A stretch of DNA of 64,000 nt from Sphaerisporangium rhizosphaerae (GTDB lineage Bacteria; Actinomycetota; Actinomycetes; Streptosporangiales; Streptosporangiaceae). Below the pieces are notes generated by a model, which was not told the origin of the DNA, ran no database searches, and saw nothing but the letters and a program-made list of their open reading frames with translations. A program made the translations under genes and the position numbers. Positions within the stretch are counted from its first letter, which is position 1. Every line of letters starts with the position of its first letter. Location of the stretch: positions 1 to 64,000 of the forward strand of contig NZ_JBHTCG010000028.1 of the NCBI RefSeq assembly GCF_042665155.1, given 5' to 3'. Shown here in pieces: positions 39,639 through 63,684 of the stretch.

Positions 39639-40837
39639 AGGCCAACACCACCGGCACCGGCATGATCGCGCTGCGGACCGCGGGCGAGCTCGGCCTGGAC
39701 CCACTGTTCCTCACCGGCGGGCCGGAGCGCTACCGGGGCCTCGCGGCGACCGGCGCGCAGGTGGTGCGCTGCGACACCAACGACCCCGGCTCGCTCCTGG
39801 CCGCCGTCGCCCCCTACGCGGCCGAGCTGTGCGGAGTGACCACCACCAGCGACTTCTACGTCGCCACCGTCGCCGAGCTGGCGGCCCACCTGGGGCTGCC
39901 GGGCAACCCGCCCGAGGCGGTGCGGATCTGCCGGGACAAGGGCCGCACGCGGCGGGCGCTGGCCAAGGCCGGGCTCCGGCAGCCGCGCTTCGCCGTGGTC
40001 CACGACCAGAGTGAGACCTCCGCGGCCGTCGCGCGGGTGGGGCTGCCGTGCGTGGTCAAGCCGGTCGGCGGCTCGGGGTCCGAGGACGTCCGGTTGTGCG
40101 CGACCCCGGCCGAGGCGCTGGCGCAGGTGGCGCAGGTGCTGTCGGTGCGGGTCAACGTCCGGGGCCAGGTGTGCGAGCCGGCGGCGCTGGTCGAGGAGTA
40201 CCTGGAAGGCCCCGAGTTCAGCGTCGAGATGGTGCACACGGAGGGCGAGGCCAGGTGCGTCGGGATCGTCGCCAAGTCGCTCACCGGGCACCCGTACTTC
40301 GTCGAGTCCGGCCATCTGTACCCCGCGCCCGTCGGCGCCGCCGACGGCGAGGCGATGCGCGAGACGGTCCGCCTCGCGCTCGCGGCGGTCGGCGTCCAGC
40401 ACGGCCCCACCCACACCGAGGTCAGGCTCCTGCCCGACGGCGTGGCGGTGGTGGAGATCAACCCGCGGCTGGCCGGCGGCATGATCCCCGAGCTGATCTC
40501 CCTGGTCGACGGCCTGGACCTGCTCGAACAGCAGATCCGCGGCGCCATCGGCGCGCCGGTGACGCTGGAGCAGAGGCACGAGGGCTACGCGGGCATCCGG
40601 TTCCTGGTCGCCGACCGCGCCGGCGAGGTCCGCGCCGTCTCCGGCGTGGAGCGGGCGGCGGCGCTGCCGGGCGTCGCGCGGGTCGGCGTCACCGCCGCGC
40701 CGGGCACGCGGGTGGGCCCGCCGCGCAGCGCCTACGACCGGTTCGGCCACGTGATCGCGCGCGGCGGGACCGTCACCGAACTCACCGAACGGCTGGACCT
40801 GGCGGCCGCGGCCCTGCGCGTGGAGGTGGGCGAATGA
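39614..40837 (+). CDS. ATP-grasp carboxylate-amine ligase
   Basis: 407 residues from ATG 39614 (GGGAGG upstream). The ATP-grasp core is visible: ICRDKGRTRRALAKAGLRQPRF (about residues 103-124), LPCVVKPVGGSGSEDVRL (about 144-161), VEEYLEGPEFSVEMV (about 195-209) and VVEINPRLAGGMIPEL (about 279-294) with Mg-binding Glu and Asn. Enzymes of this type form amide bonds between amino acids (BacD-like) or carboxylate pathway intermediates by way of an acyl phosphate. Its place directly after the diaminobutyrate genes suggests action on that amino acid or its derivative. The true substrates are unknown. Confidence 0.85.
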   Translation: MRGRLACVEANTTGTGMIALRTAGELGLDPLFLTGGPERYRGLAATGAQVVRCDTNDPGSLLAAVAPYAAELCGVTTTSDFYVATVAELAAHLGLPGNPPEAVRICRDKGRTRRALAKAGLRQPRFAVVHDQSETSAAVARVGLPCVVKPVGGSGSEDVRLCATPAEALAQVAQVLSVRVNVRGQVCEPAALVEEYLEGPEFSVEMVHTEGEARCVGIVAKSLTGHPYFVESGHLYPAPVGAADGEAMRETVRLALAAVGVQHGPTHTEVRLLPDGVAVVEINPRLAGGMIPELISLVDGLDLLEQQIRGAIGAPVTLEQRHEGYAGIRFLVADRAGEVRAVSGVERAAALPGVARVGVTAAPGTRVGPPRSAYDRFGHVIARGGTVTELTERLDLAAAALRVEVGE

Positions 40838-41127
40838 TCCGGCACATCGTGCTCTTCAAGTTCAAGCCCGGGCACACCTGGGCGGACGAGCGCGCCATCG
40901 AGGCGGAGCGCATGTCGGCCGAAGTCGGCGCGGAGGTGGAGGACCTCCTCGAATGGCGGACCGGCAGGAACATCTCCGAGCGCGCCATCGCCTACGACTT
41001 CGCCGTCATCGGCCTGGTCCGCGACGCGGACGCGCTCCAGAGATACCTCCTCCACCCCTTCCACCAGAAGTCGGCGGCGCTATGGCGAGAGATCAGCGAC
41101 TGGGTCATCGCCGACCTCGAAGAGTAG
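40834..41127 (+). CDS. Dabb (stress-responsive A/B barrel) domain protein
   Basis: 97 residues. MIRHIVLFKFKPGHTWADER at the start and YDFAVIGLVRDADALQRYLLHPFHQ in the middle are the signature of the Dabb dimeric ferredoxin-like barrel. The fold occurs in stress proteins and in small cyclases or monooxygenases of natural product pathways such as olivetolic acid cyclase. It is coupled by ATGA to the ATP-grasp gene. A catalytic or chaperone role within the precursor pathway is possible; no specific reaction can be assigned. Confidence 0.82.
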   Translation: MIRHIVLFKFKPGHTWADERAIEAERMSAEVGAEVEDLLEWRTGRNISERAIAYDFAVIGLVRDADALQRYLLHPFHQKSAALWREISDWVIADLEE

Positions 41128-41143
41128 AGACACGAGGCTTTCG

Positions 41144-42547
41144 ATGTTCACGATTCACCACCCCGAGCTCGACGAGATGGCCAGGTCGCTGCGGGATCTG
41201 CACCGGGAGTTCCTGGCCGGGGAGTGGGACGAGGCGCGCGTGGCGGCGCACCAGGCCCGCCTGCTCCGCCAGACCATCTCCTACGTCAAGGAGCGCTCCC
41301 CGTTCTACCGCGCCAGGCTCGACGGGGCGGCCGAGGACGACGACCTGGGCTCGCTGCCCTTCACCACCAAACAGGACCTGCGCGACGCGCAGTTCGACAT
41401 GCTGTCCCGCCCGATGCACGAGGCGTGGATCTTCTACGAGACCACCGGCACCACCGGCAGGGCCACCCCCTGCCCGCGCGACAACACCGACACCCTGCAC
41501 AACAACACCGTGCTCACCGCCTACTACCAGACGGTGTTCGACCAGTACGGCGACCGGCAGGTCGTCGGGGTCTCCGGCCCCTCGGAGCTGCACGCGACCG
41601 GCGACACCTTCGGCGACGTGTGCCGCAACCTCGGCATCGCCGTCGCCAAGATGTGGCCGCACTCGCCGATGATCGGCTTCGACCGCGCCCTCGAGGTCAT
41701 GCGCATGCTGCCCGTCACCGGGCTGTTCGCGACGCCCGGCATGGCGCTGTCGCTGGCCAAGAAGGCCAGGGAGGCCGGCCTGGACCCGGCCGCCGACTTC
41801 TCGCTGGACGTGCTCATGCTCACCGGCGAGCTGGCCTCGCCGAGCCTGCTCGCCGGGATCGGCGCCCTGTGGGGCGCGCGCGCCTACAACGCCCTGTACG
41901 CCTCGCAGGAGGCCTCCGTCCTCGCCGCCTCGGGCGCGGACGGCGGCCTGTACACCGCGCCGCTCATCAACCACTACGAGGTCATCGACCCGGTGACGCT
42001 GCGGCCCGCGCGGGCCGACGGCGCCGGCGTGCGCCAGGGCGAGCTGGTGATCACCAACCTCTACCAGGGCGCCAAGCCGCTGGTGCGCTACCGGACCGGC
42101 GACATGGTGCGCATGCACCCGGTGGCGCCGGGCGCGACGATCCCCGCGCCGCGCGTGGAGGTGCTCGGCCGGGTGGGCGACCAGATCATGCTGAACGGCC
42201 ACGCCGTCACCGGCTACGACCTGGAGGACCTGCTGCTGCGGCACGTGGGCGGCTTCATGGACTACCAGATCAGGCTGGAGCGCACGCCCCTCGGCGAGGA
42301 CCGGGTCGACCTGATGCTGCACGGCGCCTCCGAGAGCCACCCGGGCCTGGTGCTGGCCCAGGAGGAGTGCCGCGAGGTGCTCGGCACCGAGCTGGTCGTC
42401 TCCTTCGGCGACCCGGGGAGCATCACGAGCACGGGCGCGATGGTGAGCTGGAAGGCCGCCCGCGTGGTGGACGGCCGCGGCGACGAGCCGGCCCGCGACG
42501 ACCGCGAGTCCCGCGCCGCCCTCGCCCTGGCCGCGAGGAGAGGGTGA
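41144..42547 (+). CDS. PaaK-like adenylate-forming ligase
   Basis: 467 residues of the phenylacetate-CoA ligase branch of the ANL superfamily. LPFTTKQDLRDAQ (about residues 71-83) is PaaK-typical. FYETTGTTGRATPCPR (about 97-112) is the ATP-binding P-loop. YNALYASQEASVLA (about 248-261) occupies the A5 region, LVRYRTGDMV (about 313-322) the A7 motif, and RVGDQIMLNGHAV the A8 hinge. It activates a carboxylic acid as acyl-adenylate, probably aromatic or amino-acid-derived, for transfer to CoA, a carrier domain or an amine. There is no fused carrier domain. It begins 16 bases after the Dabb gene and overlaps the aminotransferase by one base. Confidence 0.85.
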   Translation: MFTIHHPELDEMARSLRDLHREFLAGEWDEARVAAHQARLLRQTISYVKERSPFYRARLDGAAEDDDLGSLPFTTKQDLRDAQFDMLSRPMHEAWIFYETTGTTGRATPCPRDNTDTLHNNTVLTAYYQTVFDQYGDRQVVGVSGPSELHATGDTFGDVCRNLGIAVAKMWPHSPMIGFDRALEVMRMLPVTGLFATPGMALSLAKKAREAGLDPAADFSLDVLMLTGELASPSLLAGIGALWGARAYNALYASQEASVLAASGADGGLYTAPLINHYEVIDPVTLRPARADGAGVRQGELVITNLYQGAKPLVRYRTGDMVRMHPVAPGATIPAPRVEVLGRVGDQIMLNGHAVTGYDLEDLLLRHVGGFMDYQIRLERTPLGEDRVDLMLHGASESHPGLVLAQEECREVLGTELVVSFGDPGSITSTGAMVSWKAARVVDGRGDEPARDDRESRAALALAARRG

Positions 42548-43539
42548 TGCGGCCGCTGCCGGGCCGCTGGGTCTACCACCGCGTCCAGAACGAAGGGGGG
42601 TTCGTCCGCTTCGACGACGTCCGCCTGCCGCCGACCACCCAGGGCCTGCACTACGGCACCGGGGCGTTCGAGGGCATCAGGGCGCACGCGGCCGCGGGCG
42701 GCGGGCGGGTGCACCTGTTCCGGGTGCGCGACCACTACCGCCGCTTCCTGCGGTCGTGCCGGCTGCTGCGCATCGAGGTGGGACTGAGCGCCGACGAGCT
42801 GGCCGACCTCACCGTGGAGCTGCTGCGCCGCAACGGCGACATGGGCGACGTCTACATCCGGCCGCTGGCCTACAAGCTCGGCCTGCTGCCGGGCACCCCG
42901 CCGGGGGTGGGCCTGGGCGGGATCTCCGACGCCGTCACGATCGTCGCCTCCCGCCTGGGCGCCTACACCCCGCCGGGCGGCGTCCGGTGCCTGGTCAGCT
43001 CGTGGCGCAGGCCCTCGCGCGCGGCCGTCCCCGTCCAGGCCAAGATCACCGGCGGGTACGTCAACAGCGCGCTGGCCGTCGAGGACGCGCGCGCGGCCGG
43101 CTACGACGACGCGATCCTGCTCAACGACGCCGGGCAGGTCGCCGAGGCCAGCACGGCCAACGTCTTCGCGGTGCGCGGCGGCGCCCTGCTCACGCCGCCG
43201 CCCGACGCCGACATCCTGCCCGGCATCACCAGGGACACGGTGCTCACGCTGGCGGCCGACCTCGGCCTGACCGCCGCCGAGCGGCCGCTGCACCCCGCCG
43301 ACCTGCTGCTGGCCGACGAGGTCTTCCTCACCGGCACCGGCGTCGGCCTCACCCCGGTGATCGTGGTCAACGGCAGGCCGATCGGGACCGGGGAGCCCGG
43401 CCCGGTCACCTCCCGGCTCGTGGAGCGCTACCGCCAGGTGGTCAGGGCCGAGCGGGAGGACGCCCGCGGGTGGCTGACCGCGGTGGAACCGGGTGTGCCG
43501 GACTCAAACAGGGGCGAGCCAGTGGAGCGACCGGCATGA
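42547..43539 (+). CDS. Class IV (branched-chain type) aminotransferase
   Basis: 330 residues. TTQGLHYGTGAFEGIRAHAA (about residues 30-49) is the N-terminal signature of IlvE-like enzymes. VQAKITGGYVNSALAVEDARAAGYDDAILLN (about 163-193) contains Lys166, the Schiff-base lysine. VAEASTANVFAVRGGALLTPP and LTGTGVGLTPV form the rest of the PLP site. It moves an amino group between glutamate and a hydrophobic 2-oxo acid. In this operon it would complete synthesis of a nonproteinogenic amino acid made by the BacA-like, reductase and PhzF-like enzymes that follow. It overlaps its neighbours by one base (upstream) and four bases (downstream). Confidence 0.88.
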   Translation: MRPLPGRWVYHRVQNEGGFVRFDDVRLPPTTQGLHYGTGAFEGIRAHAAAGGGRVHLFRVRDHYRRFLRSCRLLRIEVGLSADELADLTVELLRRNGDMGDVYIRPLAYKLGLLPGTPPGVGLGGISDAVTIVASRLGAYTPPGGVRCLVSSWRRPSRAAVPVQAKITGGYVNSALAVEDARAAGYDDAILLNDAGQVAEASTANVFAVRGGALLTPPPDADILPGITRDTVLTLAADLGLTAAERPLHPADLLLADEVFLTGTGVGLTPVIVVNGRPIGTGEPGPVTSRLVERYRQVVRAEREDARGWLTAVEPGVPDSNRGEPVERPA

Positions 43540-43553
43540 AAGGAGCGAGCGGG

Positions 43554-44195
43554 ATGGAACTGCTCGGGTGGATGGAGATCGACGCGCTGAGCCGGGTGGT
43601 GCTGAAGGAGATAGGAACGCTCGGCCCCGCGGGGACGAGCAGCGAGACGGCCGCCACCCTGCTGTGGGAGAAGCTCTCCGAGCTGCCGAGCGAACCGCAG
43701 CTCTCGCTGTACGACACCTACGAGGGGGCATGCGACGCCCTGCTCAACCGGGACATCAGCCACTTCATCGTGGCCAACGCCTACCGGGCGGTCAACGAGT
43801 TCTACATGGACACGCGGCTGGCCCTGGCGGGGGCGTTCATCATGGACACCCCGCTGTACGGGCTCGCCAAGTCGCGCGGCAACGACGCCCTGCCCGTGCG
43901 GCCGTCGATCGCCACGCACCCGGCGCCCGCCCCGCTGATCGCCCAGTTGCTGCCCGCGCCGTTCGCGCAGGGCAAGGTCATGATCATGAACTCGACCAGC
44001 GCGGCGGCCATGGCCGCGAGCGGCGGGTTCAGCGACCTGGCGCTCACCACGGCCCCGGCCGTGGACCACTACGGCCTGGAGTTCATCTCGCGTACCCGGC
44101 CCATCCGCATGGTCTGGTCGGTGTTCGTCCTGGACGACCTGGACGCCACCGCCGCCGACATCCACAGGGAGAACGCCGATGTTGTTCCTCGATAG
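43554..44195 (+). CDS. Prephenate dehydratase/BacA-like protein
   Basis: 213 residues from ATG 43554, which has AAGGAG 8-9 bases upstream; ATG 43536 (ATGA overlap) is an alternative. EIGTLGPAGTSSETAATLLW (about residues 19-38) is the N-terminal signature of the prephenate dehydratase domain, and the two-lobed pattern continues with FIVANAYRAVNEFYMDTRLALAGAFIMDTPLYGLA. BacA-type relatives decarboxylate prephenate without aromatising it in bacilysin-like pathways. The full dehydratase ACT regulatory domain is absent. It may therefore make an unusual cyclohexenyl or phenylalanine-like precursor; this rests on family and context. Confidence 0.7.
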   Translation: MELLGWMEIDALSRVVLKEIGTLGPAGTSSETAATLLWEKLSELPSEPQLSLYDTYEGACDALLNRDISHFIVANAYRAVNEFYMDTRLALAGAFIMDTPLYGLAKSRGNDALPVRPSIATHPAPAPLIAQLLPAPFAQGKVMIMNSTSAAAMAASGGFSDLALTTAPAVDHYGLEFISRTRPIRMVWSVFVLDDLDATAADIHRENADVVPR

Positions 44196-45168
44196 CGGGG
44201 CGGTGCGCAAGGCCCTGCCCATGGAGCGGGCGATCGGCCTGATGGCCGGCGTCATGCGCTCCTACAGCGGGGGAGAGGTCACCCAGCCGCTGCGCACCAT
44301 CCTGCGGCCCCCGGGCGAGGGCGGCGTCTTCGCCTCCATGCCCTGCCACGTCACCGGCGACCTGCCCGGATACGGCCTCAAGGCGATCATGCTGCGGCCC
44401 GGCAACCGGGACAGGGGCCTGCCCGTGCACATCGGCGTGGTCCTGGTCTTCGACCCCGAGACCGGGTACCCGCTGGCGCTGCTGGACGGCGCCGAGCTGA
44501 CCGCGATCCGCACCGCCGCCGTCTCGGCGGTGGCCACCGACACGCTGGCGCTCCCCGGCGCCGGCGACCTGGCCGTCATCGGGTCGGGCGTGCAGGCCCG
44601 CTCGCACCTCGAAGCCCTCGCGCTCGTGCGCGACCTGCGCAGGGTCCGCGTGTACAGCCCCACGGAAGGGCGGGCCGAGGACTTCCGGCGCTGGGCCGCG
44701 TCCTGGCTGGCGGTCCCCGTCGAGGTGACGCCCACGGCCGGGGAGGCGCTGGCGGGCGCCGACCTGGTCTGCACCGCCACCTCCGCCAAGGAGCCGGTCG
44801 TCTTCGGGCGCGACCTCGCCCCTGGCGCGCACGTCAACGCGGTCGGCGCCTCGGTCGCCGACGCGCGCGAGCTGTCCGGCGACGCGGTCGCCAGGTGCGC
44901 GGTGTTCGTGGACAGCAGGGAGTCGGCGGCGAGCGAGTCGGGCGACCTGCGCGTCCCGCTGGCCGAAGGGCTGATCGGCCCCGATCACGTGCGCGCCGAG
45001 CTCGGCGAGGTGCTGCTCGGACGGCACCCGGGACGCGGCGACGCGGCGGAGATCACGCTGTACAAGTCGCTCGGCATGGCCGCGCAGGACATCGTGTCCG
45101 GCTTCGCCGCGGCCCGGGCCGCCCGTGAACTCGGACTCGGCGCCGACTTCCCCTACCCCGCGCCATGA
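44179..45168 (+). CDS. Ornithine cyclodeaminase/mu-crystallin family enzyme
   Basis: 329 residues. ALLDGAELTAIRTAAVSAVATDTLA (about residues 101-125) and DLAVIGSGVQARSHLEALAL (about 130-149) are the substrate and NAD-binding signatures; the latter has GSGVQA at the dinucleotide loop. HVNAVGASVADARELS (about 217-232) follows. Members deaminate ornithine, reduce cyclic imines, or, as SbnB, oxidatively cleave the SbnA product to 2,3-diaminopropionate. With an SbnA-like gene at 25327, an SbnB role is attractive. A ketimine reductase role with the adjacent BacA-like and PhzF-like proteins is the alternative. It overlaps both neighbours. Confidence 0.85.
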   Translation: MLFLDSGAVRKALPMERAIGLMAGVMRSYSGGEVTQPLRTILRPPGEGGVFASMPCHVTGDLPGYGLKAIMLRPGNRDRGLPVHIGVVLVFDPETGYPLALLDGAELTAIRTAAVSAVATDTLALPGAGDLAVIGSGVQARSHLEALALVRDLRRVRVYSPTEGRAEDFRRWAASWLAVPVEVTPTAGEALAGADLVCTATSAKEPVVFGRDLAPGAHVNAVGASVADARELSGDAVARCAVFVDSRESAASESGDLRVPLAEGLIGPDHVRAELGEVLLGRHPGRGDAAEITLYKSLGMAAQDIVSGFAAARAARELGLGADFPYPAP

Positions 45169-45974
45169 GGATCTACGTGGTCGACGCCTTCGCCGACGCG
45201 GCGTTCCAGGGCAACCCCGCCGCGGTGTGCCTGCTCGACCGGCCGCGCGACGCGCGCTGGATGCAGGCGGTGGCGGCCGAGATGAACCTGTCGGAGACCG
45301 CGTTCGTCGACCGGTCCACCCCGGCGGACTCCCCGGAGGGCATGGGCCTGCGCTGGTTCACCCCCGCGGGCGAGGTCGACCTGTGCGGGCACGCGACGCT
45401 GGCCGCCGCGCACGTGCTGTGGGAGCGGGAGGGCGAGGACGGCGCCCGCCCGCTGCGCTTCGCCACCCGCAGCGGCGTCCTCTCGGCCGAGCGGGGGCAG
45501 GACGGCATCGGCCTGGACTTCCCCGCCGAGCCCGCCGAGGAGACCGAGGTCCCCGACGGGCTGCCCGAGGCGCTCGGCGCCAAGCCCGTCTGGATGGGCC
45601 GCAACCGCTTCGACTACCTGGCCGAGCTGGCCGACGAGGAGGAGGTCGCCGAGCTGCGGCCCGACTTCGCCGCGCTGAGCGCCTTCCCCGTGCGGGGCGT
45701 CATCGTCACCGCCCGGGGACGGCGGGAGCACGACTTCGTCTCCCGCTTCTTCGCGCCCCGGCACGGGGTGGACGAGGACCCGGTGACCGGCTCGGCGCAC
45801 TGCTGCCTCGGCCCCTTCTGGAGCGCCAGGCTCGGCCGGCGCCGCCTGACCGGGTTCCAGTGCTCCCCGCGCGGCGGCCGCGTGCGCGTGACGACGCGCG
45901 GCGAGCGCGTGGGGCTGGACGGCCGCGCGGTGATCTTCATGAGTGGAGAGCTACACGAACGGGAGGAACGATGA
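45165..45974 (+). CDS. PhzF family protein
   Basis: 269 residues. YVVDAFADAAFQGNPAAVCLLD (about residues 4-25), EMNLSETAFV with the conserved catalytic-type Glu (about residue 46), GEVDLCGHATLAAAHVLW (about 69-86) and EDPVTGSAHCCLGPFW (about 204-219) give the two-lobed diaminopimelate-epimerase-like fold of PhzF. PhzF isomerises dihydro-hydroxyanthranilate in phenazine synthesis; related proteins catalyse proton shifts in other pathways. Next to a BacA-like protein it could isomerise a cyclohexadienyl intermediate. It is coupled by ATGA on both sides. Confidence 0.88.
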   Translation: MRIYVVDAFADAAFQGNPAAVCLLDRPRDARWMQAVAAEMNLSETAFVDRSTPADSPEGMGLRWFTPAGEVDLCGHATLAAAHVLWEREGEDGARPLRFATRSGVLSAERGQDGIGLDFPAEPAEETEVPDGLPEALGAKPVWMGRNRFDYLAELADEEEVAELRPDFAALSAFPVRGVIVTARGRREHDFVSRFFAPRHGVDEDPVTGSAHCCLGPFWSARLGRRRLTGFQCSPRGGRVRVTTRGERVGLDGRAVIFMSGELHEREER

Positions 45975-46270
45975 CGACGTTCGTCATTGGCAACGTGGCC
46001 GCCATCCCCGACAAGGAGAAGATGGCCCTCTACCGGGACAAGGTCCTGGCGACGCTCCAGGCGTACGGCGGCGGCTTCGCCATCCGCGGCGGGGCGTTCG
46101 ACGTGCTGGAGGGGGACTGGCACCCCACGCACCTGTCGGTCATGCGGTTCCCCAGCGCCGAGCACGCCCGGCGCTGGTACAACTCGCCGGAGTACGCGGA
46201 GATAACTCCGCTGCGCGAGGGCGTCGAGATGGACCTGATCCTCGTGGACGGGGGCGGCTCGGATGACTGA
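45971..46270 (+). CDS. DUF1330 family protein
   Basis: 99 residues. The segments LYRDKVLATLQAYGGGFAIRGGAFDVLEGDWHPTHLSVMRFPS (about 21-63) and ARRWYNSPEYAEITPLRE (about 66-83) match DUF1330, a dimeric ferredoxin-like alpha/beta barrel. Its function is generally unknown; the fold also occurs in small cofactor-free monooxygenases and cyclases. It is the second such small barrel in this operon, after the Dabb protein at 40834. Start ATG 45971 (ATGA, with GGGAGG upstream); it overlaps the P450 gene by 8 bases. Confidence 0.85.
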   Translation: MTTFVIGNVAAIPDKEKMALYRDKVLATLQAYGGGFAIRGGAFDVLEGDWHPTHLSVMRFPSAEHARRWYNSPEYAEITPLREGVEMDLILVDGGGSDD

Positions 46271-47531
46271 GCTCGCCGCGGGCATCCCCGCGGGCATCCC
46301 CGCCGGCCTTCCCGTCGATCTGGACGCGCTGGACCTGGCCGACCCGCGGACCTTCCGCGCCCACGACCAGTACGCGATCTGGCGCCGCCTGCGCGCCGAG
46401 GCCCCGGTGTTCTGGAACGCCCCCCGCGGCGGCCGTCCCGGGTTCTGGGCGCTCACCAGGTACGACGACATCATGGCGGTCTACAAGGACGACGACCACT
46501 TCACCTCCGAGCGCGGCAACGTCCTGACCACGCTGCTGGCGGGCGGCGACTCCGCGGCCGGCCGCATGCTCGCGGTGACCGACGGCAAGCGCCACCAGGA
46601 CCTGCGCAACGTGTTCCTCAAGGCGTTCTCGCCCCGCGCGCTGTCCTACGTCGCCGAACGCGTGCGGGAGAACACCCGCGCCCGCGTCCGCGCGGGCGTC
46701 GAGATGGGCGCCTGCGACTTCGCGCGGGACGTCGCCGAGAAGATCCCGATCAACACCATCTGCGACCTGCTCGGCGTCCCCGAGGGTGACGAGCACCGCG
46801 ACCACCTGCTCGACCTGACCAAGACCGCGCTGAGCAGCGACGAGGTGGACGCCGACGACGAGGACGCCGCCGAGGCGTCGCTGGAGGCGCGCAACGAGAT
46901 CCTGATGTACTTCGACGACCTGGTCACCGAGCACCGCCGCACCCCCAAGGACGACGTCATCGGCGCGATGGTCGCCAGCAGCATCGACGGGGTGCCGCTG
47001 ACCGACGACGACATCGTCTTCAACTGCTACAGCCTGATCATCGGCGGCGACGAGACCAGCCGCCTCACCATGATCGGGACGGTGCCGGCGATGGTCGGCC
47101 ACCCCGAGCAGTGGGCCGCCTACCGCGCCGGCGAGATAGAGACCAAGACCGCCGTCGAGGAGATCCTGCGCTGGGTCAGCCCGGCCATGCACTTCGGCAG
47201 GAGCGCGCTCAAGGACGTCACCGTCCGCGGAACGAGGATCGCCGCGGGCGACATCGTCACGCTGTGGAACTCCTCCGCCAACCGGGACGAGGACGTCTTC
47301 GACGGCCCCGAACGCCTGGACCTGCGGCGCTTCCCCAACCGGCACGCCACCTTCGGATACGGGCCGCACTTCTGCCTGGGCGCCTACCTGGGCCGTACGG
47401 AGGTCGGCGCCATGCTGGAGGCGCTGCGGGAATTCGTCGCCGAAATGCACATCACGGCCGAGCCCGAGCCGGTCCATTCCAACCTGTTGAGCGGAATCAG
47501 CAGCCTCCAGGTGAAACTGCTCCCGGCCTGA
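46263..47531 (+). CDS. Cytochrome P450
   Basis: 422 residues. The N-terminus has a duplicated GIPAGIPAG from a 12-bp repeat. The I-helix is IIGGDETSR (about residues 259-267), with Glu-Thr in the oxygen-activation position. The ExxR motif is EEILRW (about 299-304). The heme loop is FGYGPHFCLGAYLGR with ligand Cys371. No membrane anchor is present, as usual for soluble actinomycete P450s. Candidates for its substrate are the precursor made by this operon or a carrier-bound residue or the peptide. No ferredoxin gene is nearby. It is the last gene before the NRPS and is followed by a terminator-like hairpin. Confidence 0.94.
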   Translation: MTELAAGIPAGIPAGLPVDLDALDLADPRTFRAHDQYAIWRRLRAEAPVFWNAPRGGRPGFWALTRYDDIMAVYKDDDHFTSERGNVLTTLLAGGDSAAGRMLAVTDGKRHQDLRNVFLKAFSPRALSYVAERVRENTRARVRAGVEMGACDFARDVAEKIPINTICDLLGVPEGDEHRDHLLDLTKTALSSDEVDADDEDAAEASLEARNEILMYFDDLVTEHRRTPKDDVIGAMVASSIDGVPLTDDDIVFNCYSLIIGGDETSRLTMIGTVPAMVGHPEQWAAYRAGEIETKTAVEEILRWVSPAMHFGRSALKDVTVRGTRIAAGDIVTLWNSSANRDEDVFDGPERLDLRRFPNRHATFGYGPHFCLGAYLGRTEVGAMLEALREFVAEMHITAEPEPVHSNLLSGISSLQVKLLPA

Positions 47532-47582
47532 TCCGGGGCTTTCGGAAATGCGCGGACGAGAATGCGGAATTCGATCGGTGAT

Positions 47583-47617
47583 GCGCGCCCGATAACAAGA
47601 CGAAACGGCGCGTTTTT
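47583..47617 (+). terminator. Terminator-like hairpin with T tract before the NRPS
   Basis: CGCGCC (47584-47589) and GGCGCG (47607-47612) enclose a 17-base A-rich loop and are followed by TTTTT (47613-47617), a classic intrinsic-terminator layout and rare in this genome. It lies 52 bases after the P450 gene and 45 bases before the NRPS start. It may separate transcripts or attenuate read-through. Confidence 0.5.
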
Positions 47618-47661
47618 AGACTCGGTTCGTCGTGGCGCGAATAGTGACTAGGAGTCGAGTG

Positions 47662-63680
<16,019 letters not shown>

Positions 63681-63684
<4 letters not shown>

